64,000 bases of DNA from Marinobacterium zhoushanense (GCF_014641945.1 NZ_BMIJ01000007.1:310001-374000), one strand, 5' to 3'; positions 8,753 to 17,636 are shown, counted from the first letter of the stretch. Notes: generated by a model from the sequence alone, not told the origin. Program-made: numbers and translations.

Positions 8753-9184
8753 TTTGAAATTCCTTTACGAGTTATCGTTAACTGCCTATTGATAATTCTA
8801 TAATTAATAACGATATATCGCAAGCAGATTGCGCTAAATCTCAATGTTTAAGTTGTTGAAATGTAAGAAGTTTTAAGGCTTGGGCAAGTTTTTTTGCTAT
8901 CCTCTTCTTGGCTCTCTAAGTCATTGAATTAAAAGCATTATTTGGTGAGTGTTTTTATATCAAAAAGCAATTAAAGATTATTTTTTTATGCTTTTGATAT
9001 TTTTAATATAAATTCTGAATTATCAATAACAATTTATGAGTACTCTTTACGTACTTATGCCGTTCGGTCAGTCGGCAGCAGGCGAGCGGCGGCCAGATGG
9101 CGGATAGGAGCGGCGCTGGGAAGGGGCTTGTCGGGCGTTTATAGCGCGCTATGATTAGCGCGAATCAGGTAATGCGAGGTGGTT
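8753..9184. other. AT-rich intergenic region without a recognisable gene
   Basis: Positions 8760-9060 are strongly AT-rich with runs such as a T7 tract near 8970, unlike the surrounding sequence. The right-hand part returns to high GC and holds a perfect 12-base palindrome, ATAGCGCGCTAT, at 9141-9152, 33 bases before the zinc-ribbon gene; it may be an operator. I see no tRNA or coding signal. The stretch probably contains the promoter of the minus-strand 86-aa gene. Confidence 0.5.
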
Positions 9185-9442
9185 ATGCCGACATACGACT
9201 ATCTTTGCCCGAGCAACGGCCGGGTATTGGAGGTGCGCCACTCGATGAGTGAGCGTTTGACTACTTGGGCGGAGCTGTGCAAGTTAGCGGAGATCGATCC
9301 CGGTGATACTGCAGCGGAGGCGCCGATAGAAAGGCTGGCCAATGGAGGACAGATTGTGAGCCGCAGTAGCCTGGGTGATAAACAGGCTCCCTGTCAGATG
9401 GGAGCCCCCTGTTGTGGCGCCCGTGCCTGCGGCCTGGATTAA
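9185..9442 (+). CDS. FmdB-family zinc-ribbon-like small protein
   Basis: This 85-residue protein starts MPTYDYLC, the hallmark of FmdB-family putative regulators, and continues with the LATWAELC-like stretch seen in a proteobacterial subfamily. The usual CxxCG first knuckle is reduced to a single cysteine (CPSNG), while extra cysteines occur near the C-terminus (CQMGAPCCGARAC). Metal binding therefore probably uses the distal cysteines, if it occurs. An AGGTGG site just precedes the ATG at 9185; an in-frame GTG at 9179 overlaps that site and is less likely. The last four bases overlap the end of the convergent 66-aa gene. The function is unknown. Confidence 0.72.
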   Translation: MPTYDYLCPSNGRVLEVRHSMSERLTTWAELCKLAEIDPGDTAAEAPIERLANGGQIVSRSSLGDKQAPCQMGAPCCGARACGLD

Positions 9443-9639
9443 TCCTCTTTCGCGACTTCGAGGCGGGTGCGAAGTGCCTCTTCGACCCGGTTCAGGCACT
9501 CGCGCATCGCCTTGACGGAGTCATCACTGTCGCTGAATTCCGGGGTGAATTTGAACATGTCGAGCATCTCCACCAGGAAACGCTCCTCGTTCATCTGTTT
9601 GAGCTGATCAGCGCTCCAGATTTTCATTTTGGTTGGCAT
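9439..9639 (-). CDS. Small hypothetical protein, 66 aa
   Basis: The ATG at 9639 is preceded by AGGAGAAGACG, a good ribosome site; the open frame extends further upstream but without one. The protein starts MPTKMKIWSADQL and is charged and helical with no cysteine, signal or membrane segment. I do not recognise a family. It converges on the FmdB-type gene with a 4-base overlap of their ends. The strong ribosome site supports it being real. Confidence 0.6.
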   Translation of the reverse strand: MPTKMKIWSADQLKQMNEERFLVEMLDMFKFTPEFSDSDDSVKAMRECLNRVEEALRTRLEVAKED

Positions 9640-9847
9640 CGTCTTCTCCTCTTGGACCGACTTGGGAGCCAGGGGCAGGTCGGGGATATGCAAGGTCTAC
9701 TTCCTCTTCCCTGATTCAGTAATGGGTCAGGGTATCGATTTTTGCAAGCCGGGCTTTCCCTCGCTCGCTTGAGCTGAATCAATAATCGAAAAAGGGAAGG
9801 GCGTTACTCTTGTCTCAACGTTAAATGAGATAGAAAGGGTGAATGCT

Positions 9848-9982
9848 ATGTTCGGTGTTGATGCTTACAGCCTCGAGGTTCTGGTACCCAGCCTGGTCGG
9901 CGTCGTTGCGATGGCCGGCGTTATGGTCTGGGCGTTCGTCAAAGTCCGTCACCTGATGAACGAAGAGCCCAAGCACAAATAA
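9848..9982 (+). CDS. 44-aa single-membrane-span small protein
   Basis: An ATG at 9848, after an AAAGGGTG ribosome site, opens a 44-residue frame ending at TAA 9980-9982. It has one hydrophobic segment at about residues 9-30 (LVPSLVGVVAMAGVMVWAFV) and a charged tail ending EEPKHK. It is followed 33 bases later by a strong terminator, so it forms a compact single-gene unit. The composition resembles small respiratory or membrane accessory peptides, but I cannot assign it to a family such as CcoS or CydX. Confidence 0.6.
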   Translation: MFGVDAYSLEVLVPSLVGVVAMAGVMVWAFVKVRHLMNEEPKHK

Positions 9983-10014
9983 TCGGTTTGAATTACCGTT
10001 GTTGTCCCTCGTAG

Positions 10015-10046
10015 AAAAGGCCTGCTGCTCGCAGGCCTTTTTCTTT
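10015..10046 (+). terminator. Intrinsic terminator after the 44-aa gene
   Basis: An 11-bp perfect stem (AAAAGGCCTGC at 10015-10025 with GCAGGCCTTTT at 10031-10041), a 5-base loop and a T-rich tail TCTTT make a good rho-independent terminator for the plus strand. The convergent DUF2339 gene ends at 10060 and may use the same hairpin. Confidence 0.88.
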
Positions 10047-10059
10047 GTTGGGGCGCTTG

Positions 10060-12720
10060 TTAACTGCCTGCCGGCCGTTGCGGTCGCAGGTGTTGATGCA
10101 GCCAGGCCAGTAGCAGCAGTACCAGCCCCAGTCCCATGAAAGAGGCGACGCGCAGCAGCCCGTCCAGACCCTCCATATCAACCAGAAAAATCTTCACGAT
10201 TACCACTACCAGCAGGCTCATGGCACCCTGGTACAGCCGGTGTTGCTCGCGATGAATGGCCCATCCCATGCCGCTGGCCGCCAACAGCAACCAGATCGCC
10301 GAGTAGGTATAGAGCTCCGGATTGCCGGTGGGCAGTGCGATATCCAGCGCGCCCTGCCACAGATGGCGGATCTCCAGCGATACAAACAGCAGCAGGTTGA
10401 GACCACAGCCCAGCATCGCCCAGGAGCGAACGCCTGCGCGATAGTAGCGACCGATGGCGAACAGTAGCAGTGTCGGTGCGCCATAGGCCAGTAATAGCAG
10501 GTTCCATACCGGGGTCGACGCGATAGCTGTGTGCCCCCAAAGCGGGTTGTCGACCAGCACCACGACGAGGATATGGTTGGCCAGGCTCATGCTCAGCAGC
10601 AGGGCGGCCAGGCGGCGGTAGAGTCCGGCAACGTATTGGCTCAGGGAGGCCCGCCAGTGGTAGACCAGGGCGGCCGCGCCCCAGACCAGGGTATTGATCG
10701 CAGCTTCGGTAAAGCCGTAGTGGCGGTTGAATATCTGACCGTCATACAACCAGTAACGCAGTTCGGTACCCAGGGTCAGCACCAGCAGCGTGGCGGCCGC
10801 GCCCTGCAACCAGGCCTGCAGTGAGGGGGAGCGGCGACTGATCCGGGCCGCAATAAAACAGCTCAGGGTTGAGCCGCCATAGGTCCACAGCGACCAGTGC
10901 ACCTCGCTGGGATAGCTGATCACCCAGGGGTTCAGTATCAGCCGACAGCCCACCACCAGGATCACCAGCCGGATCAGCCAGGGCAGCAGCGGTTGCGGGA
11001 GGCGCTGATGGATCGCGGCCAGTGAGATCAGCTGCAGGGCCAGGGCCAGGGTCAGCGTGGCTTCCTGAAACCAGATCACCACCGCCAGTGAGTAGGCCAG
11101 ATGGGAGGAGGCGATCAAGGTCAGCGTCAAAGCCGTGGCTACCCTGTTGGCAGCCTGTCTGGCGAGCGCGAGATAGGCGATGCCGGCAGCCAATGCGGCG
11201 CCGCCCCAGCGCCATTCATCATCCAGTTCAGCCAATACCAGATAGGCGATTGCCAGCATCAGTAGCGGTGTCAGGCAGCCGATGCTGGCCCAGATCCCCG
11301 GTAGCGGTGCGCGTGCTCTAAGGTTCCAGGCGGCATAACCGGTCGCCAGTAGAGAAAACAGGGCGAGCAGTGCGATCAGGCTGTCCCGCTCAATGGGCGA
11401 TGGCGTGCGAATGACAACTTCGAACTGCTGCCAGGAGGCAAATTGCACCAGCAGCGCACCCGCCAGTGCGATAAACGCCAGTCCCGGCAGTGGTGTCAGC
11501 AGTGGACGCTTGCTGGCGGCGTGCAGCAGCACCAGCGGCAGCAGTGGCTGGCTCCAGACTGCGGTCAGCCCCAGGGTTTGATGAAACAGGGTGTAGCTCT
11601 GGGCGGCGATCACCAGCAGTACGGCCAGGAGCGTCGCATACTCATTGGCGCCCGCGGCGCGCAACAGATCTGAGTAATGTTGTGTGCTGTCGACCCGATA
11701 CCTGAGTGAAATCAACCAGTCCAGCGTCGGCACGGCCAACAGAGCCCAGGCGATGCCAAGCAGATACAGGGTTCGGCTGAGCTCGGCTGTGGGCGGGGTG
11801 TGGAAGGTCAGCCCCCACCAGGCCAGGGCGCCGACCAGGACACCGCACCAGAGCCAGAGACGCCAGACATAACGCAGCAACAGCAGCACCGACAGGCTGA
11901 GGATGAAGGCGTAAACCAGTGCAGCTTCGATCTGTTGACTGCCGGTACTGACCAGGATCGGTACCAGGTAGCCGCCGAGCATGCCAAGGGCCGCCAGTAG
12001 CGGACCATGCACAAGTGCCAGACCCAACGTGGCGAAGGAGACCAATGCCATACCGGCGAACACCCAGCCCGCGGGCACATAGTCGAGCTGGTGCAGGCTG
12101 GCGAGCAGCGCGGCATACAGGATGATGCTGGCACCGCCGGCCAGGGCGGCAAAGACATCGCTGTGGCCACGGCGAAGCCGCATCCAGTTTGCCGCTACAT
12201 GCAGGCCGATGCCGGTCAGTAATGAGAGTATTATGCGTGCGCCCGGGCCGAGCAGGCCCTGCTCGATCGAGTAGCGCACCATGAACACGCCGGCCAGGCC
12301 GACGCAGGCCCCGCCGAGCCAGATCATCCAGTGCTGTCGCAGGTGCTGGATGAACCCTGTAGTTTTCGGGGGCGTGTTGGGTTCGGACACCTGCGACCGG
12401 TGCAAAGCTTGATTCGTCCCGGCACCCCAGGGATCGCGCGCAGTGCTCAGGGTAGTGGACGGGGCTTCGTCGGCGGTTGTCGGCTTCGCCTCCTCGACCT
12501 GGTCAACCTTATCAACCTTGTCGGACTCGACGGCAGGGGGGGGAGCGGGGTGTTGGGGCGACTGTGCCTTTAGCGCTTCGCGCAGCCAGGCAATCTCGAT
12601 CTCGGCCTGGCGCAGCCGTTCGTCGATACGGCTTTGTCGTACGAAACTGACGATACCGAGCAGTGCGCCGGCAATCAGCGCCAGCACCAGTAACGAAAAC
12701 AGCGACAGCAAAACTTCCAT
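10060..12720 (-). CDS. DUF2339 family multi-pass membrane protein
   Basis: The protein has 886 residues. It begins with one transmembrane segment, then a short coiled coil (residues ~28-52, RLRQAEIEIAWLREALKAQ), a Pro/Thr/Asp-rich linker to ~120, and about twenty further hydrophobic helices filling the remaining sequence. This matches the DUF2339 family of large inner-membrane proteins; their function is unknown. I used the ATG at 12720 (MEVLLSLFSLL), preceded by AAGGAAAT, because the frame upstream lacks membrane-protein character. Its length and helix density are normal for the family. It stands alone, divergent from the next gene. Confidence 0.85.
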   Translation of the reverse strand: MEVLLSLFSLLVLALIAGALLGIVSFVRQSRIDERLRQAEIEIAWLREALKAQSPQHPAPPPAVESDKVDKVDQVEEAKPTTADEAPSTTLSTARDPWGAGTNQALHRSQVSEPNTPPKTTGFIQHLRQHWMIWLGGACVGLAGVFMVRYSIEQGLLGPGARIILSLLTGIGLHVAANWMRLRRGHSDVFAALAGGASIILYAALLASLHQLDYVPAGWVFAGMALVSFATLGLALVHGPLLAALGMLGGYLVPILVSTGSQQIEAALVYAFILSLSVLLLLRYVWRLWLWCGVLVGALAWWGLTFHTPPTAELSRTLYLLGIAWALLAVPTLDWLISLRYRVDSTQHYSDLLRAAGANEYATLLAVLLVIAAQSYTLFHQTLGLTAVWSQPLLPLVLLHAASKRPLLTPLPGLAFIALAGALLVQFASWQQFEVVIRTPSPIERDSLIALLALFSLLATGYAAWNLRARAPLPGIWASIGCLTPLLMLAIAYLVLAELDDEWRWGGAALAAGIAYLALARQAANRVATALTLTLIASSHLAYSLAVVIWFQEATLTLALALQLISLAAIHQRLPQPLLPWLIRLVILVVGCRLILNPWVISYPSEVHWSLWTYGGSTLSCFIAARISRRSPSLQAWLQGAAATLLVLTLGTELRYWLYDGQIFNRHYGFTEAAINTLVWGAAALVYHWRASLSQYVAGLYRRLAALLLSMSLANHILVVVLVDNPLWGHTAIASTPVWNLLLLAYGAPTLLLFAIGRYYRAGVRSWAMLGCGLNLLLFVSLEIRHLWQGALDIALPTGNPELYTYSAIWLLLAASGMGWAIHREQHRLYQGAMSLLVVVIVKIFLVDMEGLDGLLRVASFMGLGLVLLLLAWLHQHLRPQRPAGS

Positions 12721-12813
12721 GCGGCGATTTCCTTGTCCGGTTTGGCTGAAGCATAATCGAGAGGGTAAAGGCTTACCAAGTGGCCAGTGGCAGAACCGGG
12801 CGAGGGAGGCGGT

Positions 12814-13158
12814 GTGGCAGGAATCAATATTTGGGCACTGAAAAAGGATCAGTCGATCCGTCATCTGCTGCTACTGCTGGTTGCCCAGCTGGGGGAGGGC
12901 AGCTTCGTCGTCGACGACACCACCCCCTGTGATGAGCGGGCGATCTTTTTGCACCACCGACAGGACCGCGGCATCCGCGCCTATATCTATACCCTGGGAC
13001 AGGCTGATGACCGCTATGGTGTACACCTTGAATATCCACCCACCGCCGACGCCGGTAACCAGTTGGAAGTGATGGAGAACCAGCGTTTCGAGGCGCTGGT
13101 CGAGAGCCTGGCGGTACACTTCGATATCCCGTTCGTGGAACCGCTTCCTGGTCGCTGA
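12814..13158 (+). CDS. Hypothetical protein, 114 aa
   Basis: The most likely start is the GTG at 12814, which follows GGGAGGCG; an earlier in-frame GTG at 12787 lacks a ribosome site. The product begins VAGINIWALKKDQ, then alternates strand- and helix-like segments (AIFLHH, RAYIYTLGQ, YGVHLEYP). There is no signal, membrane span or cysteine pair. I do not recognise the family. It lies just ahead of, and in the same direction as, the DnaJ-related gene, separated by a hairpin at 13170-13195. The codon use is like that of its neighbours. Confidence 0.65.
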   Translation: MAGINIWALKKDQSIRHLLLLLVAQLGEGSFVVDDTTPCDERAIFLHHRQDRGIRAYIYTLGQADDRYGVHLEYPPTADAGNQLEVMENQRFEALVESLAVHFDIPFVEPLPGR

Positions 13159-13169
13159 GCACTGTCTAT

Positions 13170-13195
13170 ACTGAAAGCGTCGAGCCGCTTTCAGT
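13170..13195 (+). terminator. Hairpin between the 114-aa gene and the DnaJ-related gene
   Basis: ACTGAAAGCG (13170-13179) pairs perfectly with CGCTTTCAGT (13186-13195) around a 6-base loop. It starts 12 bases after the stop of the upstream gene. The following sequence GGTTCTCT is only weakly T-rich, so termination may be partial. Confidence 0.45.
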
Positions 13196-13268
13196 GGTTC
13201 TCTATCTATCAAGATCGACCTGAGGTTTGGCCGCGGATCGGGGTGACCGAGGGCAAAAGGTAACAGAG

Positions 13269-13676
13269 ATGATCAATCCAGTACTGCCGCAAGTATTACA
13301 TGTGTTGCGCCAGCATCCGGACGGGATCAGCGAATATCGCTTAATGAAGACGCTGGACGAAGAACACCTGTTCGAGGAACAGAACAGGACGGACGGCGCG
13401 ATGCTGCCGCTATACCGCAAACATTTTCTGATTATGAATGCGCTTTACGATCTGCAGGACATCCTCTGGCAGGAGGAGGACCGGGTGCTCGAGATCTCAC
13501 CCATGCATATCGAATTGCATGAGCGCCAGACAACGACACCACACAAGCAGGAGCCTGAATGGTATCCGTTGCTCAGTGAGTATTACCTGGATTGGCAGTA
13601 CTACCGCGACACGACGGAAGAGGACATCAACAGAATGATGGCGGAGTTGAAAGCCCAGGCCTCCCCTCCGCAATGA
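13269..13676 (+). CDS. DnaJ-related protein N-terminal domain, stand-alone (no J domain)
   Basis: This 135-residue protein matches the N-terminal domain of gammaproteobacterial DNA-J related proteins: NPVLPQVLHVLRQHPDG-SEYRL at the start, then FLIMNALYDLQD, LEISPMHIEL, and LSEYYLDWQYY near the end. In Vibrio and Pseudomonas relatives this domain is followed by a J domain with HPD; here the gene stops after the first domain, directly abutting the stop of the convergent chemoreceptor gene. The start is the ATG at 13269. The absence of the J domain means it cannot by itself stimulate DnaK; it may be an adaptor or a truncated form. Confidence 0.78.
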   Translation: MINPVLPQVLHVLRQHPDGISEYRLMKTLDEEHLFEEQNRTDGAMLPLYRKHFLIMNALYDLQDILWQEEDRVLEISPMHIELHERQTTTPHKQEPEWYPLLSEYYLDWQYYRDTTEEDINRMMAELKAQASPPQ

Positions 13677-16004
13677 TCAACCGGTACGGAAGCGGCCGAC
13701 CAGCTCGCCCAGCTGGTTGGCCAGCGTGCGCAGGTGCTCGGCGCGCTCAGATGCGTCGCGAGCCCCCTGCAGTGTGACATCGGACAGACTGTCGATGGCA
13801 ACGATACTGGTTTCCATCATCCCGACCGTACTCTGTTGCTGGGTGACGGCCGCCGTAATCTGGCTATGCATCCCCTTGATCTCGGTTACCAGTTCACGAA
13901 TCTGCGCCAGCTCATCAGCGGTACGCGTGGTGTTGGCAATACTGCGGTTTGCCCGCTCCACTGTATCGGCGGAGCGCATCACGGCGTCCTGAGCCGACCG
14001 GCGAAGCCGCTCAATCATCTGCTGGATATCGATGGTGGCATCCTGAGTCCGCGACGACAGCGCCCTGACCTCATCGGCGACCACGGCAAAGCCACGCCCC
14101 TGCTCGCCGGCCCGGGCCGCTTCGATGGCGGCGTTGAGCGATAGCAGGCTGGTCTGCTCGGCGATGCCGTCGATCACCTCGAGCACCTTGCTGATCTGTC
14201 CAATATCATCGCTCAGCTGCGTAATTGATGCGGCCGAGGCTTGGGTTTGCTTGACCAGGTCAGCAATTTCGGCCGCCGAGCTGTGGGCACACTCAGCGCC
14301 CAGAAGGCTGGCCTCATCGGCACGGCCCATGGTATCGAGCGTTTCCCGGCTGCTGCTGGCGACTTCGTTGATCGAGGCGGCAAACTCGGTCATGGCGCTG
14401 GCGATGCTGCGACTCTGTTCACGCTGGCTCGCCATATGCCGGTCGGTGGCGTCGGTGGTCAGGTGCAGATCGCTGGCCAGTGCGGTTAGCTGCTGGCCGG
14501 TGCCGCTGACGGCGACCACCAGAGCGCGAATCTTGCCGACAAAATCATTGAAGGCGCGCGACAGCTCGCCGATCTCATCTTTACGGTTGGCGGACTGCAG
14601 TTGAACGCTGAGGTCGCCATCACCCCGGGCGATCTCGCGCAGCCGGTCAACCAGAATACGCAGTGGATGAGTCAACACGCGGGCGATGGCAAGGCCTGCG
14701 ACGATGGCGATGACCAGCGTCACCAGCACCGTGACGGCACTGGTGTGGGTCAGCGACCTGATCATCAGCTCCTTTTCGGCAAACGCCTCGCGCTGGCTGA
14801 TCTCGGACAACAGCACCCAGCTTCGGCCCATCAGGTTGATCGGGGTGTAGGCCGAGATCACGGGGGTACCGTAGTAGCCCATGTCGAACTCCACGCCACT
14901 CTCCCCTGCCAGTGCTTTGCGCACCGCCCCGGAGTCCACCTTCTGCAGTGAGATGGCGGTGGACAGGTTGCGAATCGTCTCGAGCCGATCCTGATTGCCC
15001 TGCAAATCCAGTTTGGCGAAGTACTCTTGTGGATCCTCCTGCAGCAGCCGGCTCTGCGAGCGCAGGCGGCGGTCCTGCCCGACCAGCAGCGCCTCTCCGC
15101 TCTGTCCCATGCCCACATCCTGCCAGCGCTCGCCGCTGGTCAGTACCCGGCTGATCCTGTCGCCGGGGATCTGCACGATGAGGCTACCCAAGCGTTCACC
15201 GTCACTGTCGACCGGGGTCGACATGAACAGTGCGGGCTTGCCGTAGGAGGGGGCAAAGGGGGCCATATCGGTCATGTTGACGTTGCCCGGCTCGGTGTCA
15301 CGGCTTTGGCGCCAGGACTCGGCCAGCAATGAGTCGGCGAAGGGGCCCTGCTGCAGCGAAGTGGCGAACGCGATCTCCTTGAGCACGGAGTAGATTACCC
15401 GGCCATCGGGATCGACCAGCATCAGATCGTAGAAGCCGAACTGCTGCTGGAGCTTGAGCAGTTGCGGATGGTAGAGCCCATGGTACAGGTCATAGCGATC
15501 GTCGAACTGGTGGCTGTTGTCCGCCTGCATCAGCAGCTGCTTGGCCCCCAGGGGATTGGGGTTGAGACTGATGTAGCGGGCCTGATACTCACGCGTGGCA
15601 CCGTCCAGCGCACCGAGCATCCTGTCGATCGACTGGGCTGCGGTTTGCGGGGATGACGCGCGCATACGCTTGAGCAGAGCGCCGCGGTAGAAGCGGTCGA
15701 GGCTGGCGTTCAGTTCGCTATCCGGTTGTGCCGCAGCGTTGAACGAGCGGGAGAAATCGGACAGCGCGCGCAAGGTTTCCGTGCGACTGGCGATGCTGAC
15801 GGTGATCTGGCGCAGTGTCTCGAACTCATCCTGCAGCTGGGTCTTTTTCATTTCACGTATGGCCACCAGACGATCGGTCAGTGTCTGGCGCAGTGCGGCG
15901 TCGACCTGTTGCTCGGTGCTCCAGGTGATCAGTGCCGAAGCGATGATGAGGGGGATGACGGCGATGGCGATGATGCTGAGCAGGAGTCGGGTTCTGATGG
16001 CCAT
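13677..16004 (-). CDS. Methyl-accepting chemotaxis protein with a large periplasmic sensor
   Basis: The protein has 775 residues: a transmembrane segment near 6-26, a ~390-residue periplasmic double-Cache-like region (motifs FGFYDLMLVDPDGRVIYSV and GKPALFMSTPVDSDGERLG), a second span near 418-440, a HAMP linker, and a cytoplasmic signalling domain. The conserved hairpin tip EQTSLLSLNAAIEAARAGEQ begins near residue 616. The ligand is unknown. I chose the ATG at 16004; a GTG at 16013 is an alternative. The gene's stop directly abuts that of the convergent DnaJ-related gene. It is a stand-alone chemoreceptor, with no che genes in the window. Confidence 0.93.
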   Translation of the reverse strand: MAIRTRLLLSIIAIAVIPLIIASALITWSTEQQVDAALRQTLTDRLVAIREMKKTQLQDEFETLRQITVSIASRTETLRALSDFSRSFNAAAQPDSELNASLDRFYRGALLKRMRASSPQTAAQSIDRMLGALDGATREYQARYISLNPNPLGAKQLLMQADNSHQFDDRYDLYHGLYHPQLLKLQQQFGFYDLMLVDPDGRVIYSVLKEIAFATSLQQGPFADSLLAESWRQSRDTEPGNVNMTDMAPFAPSYGKPALFMSTPVDSDGERLGSLIVQIPGDRISRVLTSGERWQDVGMGQSGEALLVGQDRRLRSQSRLLQEDPQEYFAKLDLQGNQDRLETIRNLSTAISLQKVDSGAVRKALAGESGVEFDMGYYGTPVISAYTPINLMGRSWVLLSEISQREAFAEKELMIRSLTHTSAVTVLVTLVIAIVAGLAIARVLTHPLRILVDRLREIARGDGDLSVQLQSANRKDEIGELSRAFNDFVGKIRALVVAVSGTGQQLTALASDLHLTTDATDRHMASQREQSRSIASAMTEFAASINEVASSSRETLDTMGRADEASLLGAECAHSSAAEIADLVKQTQASAASITQLSDDIGQISKVLEVIDGIAEQTSLLSLNAAIEAARAGEQGRGFAVVADEVRALSSRTQDATIDIQQMIERLRRSAQDAVMRSADTVERANRSIANTTRTADELAQIRELVTEIKGMHSQITAAVTQQQSTVGMMETSIVAIDSLSDVTLQGARDASERAEHLRTLANQLGELVGRFRTG

Positions 16005-16121
16005 AACAAGCACTCTATCCGGGCAGGGCGAAGGTCGGGTTCGCTGACGTGTCGCCCCAATCTAGGGAGCCGGCGCGGGCAGCGCCATAACTCCTGGGGG
16101 GTATAGGGTGCTTGGGAGGGA

Positions 16122-16571
16122 TCAGCGCTTGGCGCGGGCGATCAGCGTGTCCAGATGCTGGGCGAAGGCATGGCGGTCGCTTTGGCTCAGTGCGGCGGGG
16201 CCGCCGGTCTGCACGCCGCTGGAGCGCATGGTATCGAGAAAGTCGCGCATGTTCAGTCGTGCCCGCACGTTGTTCGCGGTCAGCAGTTCGCCACGGGGAC
16301 TCAGCGCCAGGGCGCCTTTTTCGATCACCTCGGCGGCCAGCGGGATATCGCTGGTGATCACCAGGTCGTCCGCTTCTGCGCGCTTGACGATCTCGTTGTC
16401 GGCGACGTCGAACCCCTGTTGGACCTGAATGGCGCGGATGAACTTTGACGGTGGAGTGCGCATCGGCTGGTTGGCCACCAGCGTGGTTTCGATGCCGGCA
16501 CGCTCGGCGGCGCGAAAGATGATCTCTTTAATGACGACCGGACAGGCGTCGGCGTCGACCCAGATTTTCAT
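16122..16571 (-). CDS. YaiI/YqxD family protein (UPF0178, DUF188)
   Basis: The 149-residue protein starts MKIWVDADACP, the invariant opening of the YaiI family, and contains the conserved VKRAEADDLVITSDIPLA stretch and the TGGP motif near the C-terminus. The fold is PIN/NYN-like with conserved acidic residues, so nuclease activity has been suggested for the family, but none is established. The ATG at 16571 is preferred over an upstream in-frame start at 16586 because it begins exactly at the family N-terminus. It is monocistronic or co-transcribed with the chemoreceptor downstream on the same strand. Confidence 0.92.
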   Translation of the reverse strand: MKIWVDADACPVVIKEIIFRAAERAGIETTLVANQPMRTPPSKFIRAIQVQQGFDVADNEIVKRAEADDLVITSDIPLAAEVIEKGALALSPRGELLTANNVRARLNMRDFLDTMRSSGVQTGGPAALSQSDRHAFAQHLDTLIARAKR

Positions 16572-16633
16572 AGTGTGTCCCGGCAATGCTCGAAAAACGC
16601 CACTCTAGGGCAGTGCGGCTCCAAACGCCAGTC

Positions 16634-17161
16634 TCAGTCGGCCCAGCCCGAGCCGATGGCGCGCCAGGGCAGTTCAAGCCCCAGTTCGGGAACCTGCTGC
16701 GCCACCCAGGCCGGGAAGGTGTTGCTGTTGGGGCCAGGGAAGAGCCGGTACTCCTCTTTCCAGGGGTAGTTTTCTACCGCCTGCTCGATCTTCTCGATCA
16801 AATCGTCGACCCCTGGACCGCGTTTATCCAGCAGCAGTTCCGGGCGTGAGCCGAACCAGTAACGGTCGGGCAGATCCTGGGTTCTGCGCAGGACCGGGAG
16901 TCCTTGCCGCGCGCGCCAGCCGACCACTTCGAATACCGTGTAGCTGTCTGCCTGACTGGGTTTGACCGCGATCCAGGTGTGTACGGCGAAGATGCCGCGC
17001 CAGCCCCAGGCGTCAGCCGCGTAGACCTGAATGATCGGCTCAGGGGTAGCGCCCGGATCCGGGGCGATTCCGGCCGATTCCCGGCTGGCCGTACGCCAGC
17101 CATCGCCGGAACAACCGATGATCAGCAACGGCGCCAGAAGGGTGAGAAGTACTCGACGCAT
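16634..17161 (-). CDS. DUF3750 domain lipoprotein
   Basis: The protein has 175 residues with a lipoprotein signal; the lipobox IIGCSG puts the modified Cys near residue 17. The mature part contains the DUF3750 features AWGWRGIFAVHTWIAVKP and the central VGWRARQG stretch, ending with YRLFPGPNSNTFPAW, a pattern recalling a papain/NlpC-like fold with His, Asn and downstream polar residues. The function is unknown. It would be anchored to the inner or outer membrane on the periplasmic side. It follows the ribbon-helix-helix gene on the same strand by 21 bases, so the two may form an operon. Confidence 0.83.
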   Translation of the reverse strand: MRRVLLTLLAPLLIIGCSGDGWRTASRESAGIAPDPGATPEPIIQVYAADAWGWRGIFAVHTWIAVKPSQADSYTVFEVVGWRARQGLPVLRRTQDLPDRYWFGSRPELLLDKRGPGVDDLIEKIEQAVENYPWKEEYRLFPGPNSNTFPAWVAQQVPELGLELPWRAIGSGWAD

Positions 17162-17182
17162 GGCCGGCTCCTCCGCTTAAAT

Positions 17183-17539
17183 TCAAGAGTGATGCAGGGT
17201 ACTGCGCTCACGTTTGAGGATAGCACCGGCATCGAGTGTACGAATCGGGATGTCGGTTCGGCGCGGAATATCGCCGGCAAGCTGCAGCCGGAGGTAACGC
17301 ATGGCACACACGCGCAGGAAGGAGGTGAAGTTGTTAATATCGTGCCCGGTATCCAGCGCTTCGTGGTAAAGCCGGGTGACCAGCTGGGGCACGTTCATCT
17401 CATCGCGCCGGGCGATCTCGGTCAGCACGTACCAGAAGTAGTTCTCAAGGCGCACGCTGGTGACCATGTCATTGATGCGCAGGGAACGGGTCGAACTGTC
17501 CCAGAGGCTGGGATCGGCATTGATGAATAGCTTGCACAC
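17183..17539 (-). CDS. Ribbon-helix-helix domain protein (RHH_4-like)
   Basis: The 118-residue protein contains the signature of the RHH_4 family: SLRINDMVTSVRLENYFWYVLTEIARRD followed by NVPQLVTRLYHEA and FTSFLRVCAMRYLR, all within residues 18-85. The first strand would form the dimeric beta ribbon that reads DNA, so it is a likely transcription factor, though some members lack shown DNA binding. The C-terminal ~30 residues are variable. The start is the ATG at 17539. The target is unknown; the neighbouring DUF3750 gene on the same strand is the obvious candidate. Confidence 0.8.
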   Translation of the reverse strand: MCKLFINADPSLWDSSTRSLRINDMVTSVRLENYFWYVLTEIARRDEMNVPQLVTRLYHEALDTGHDINNFTSFLRVCAMRYLRLQLAGDIPRRTDIPIRTLDAGAILKRERSTLHHS

Positions 17540-17636
17540 GCGAACACCTCACTTTCTTGTTATAGATTCAGTGGTCGTCGGCTGCTCAAAGGACCGAACA
17601 GGCCCCAGGGACCGGTCCGGTCAGCACCTATCATTC

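Noticed and set aside
8880..8910. Possible sigma-54 promoter (TTGGGCAAGTTTTTTTGC)
   Set aside because: The GG-GC spacing is 11-12 bases rather than 10, so it does not fit the consensus.
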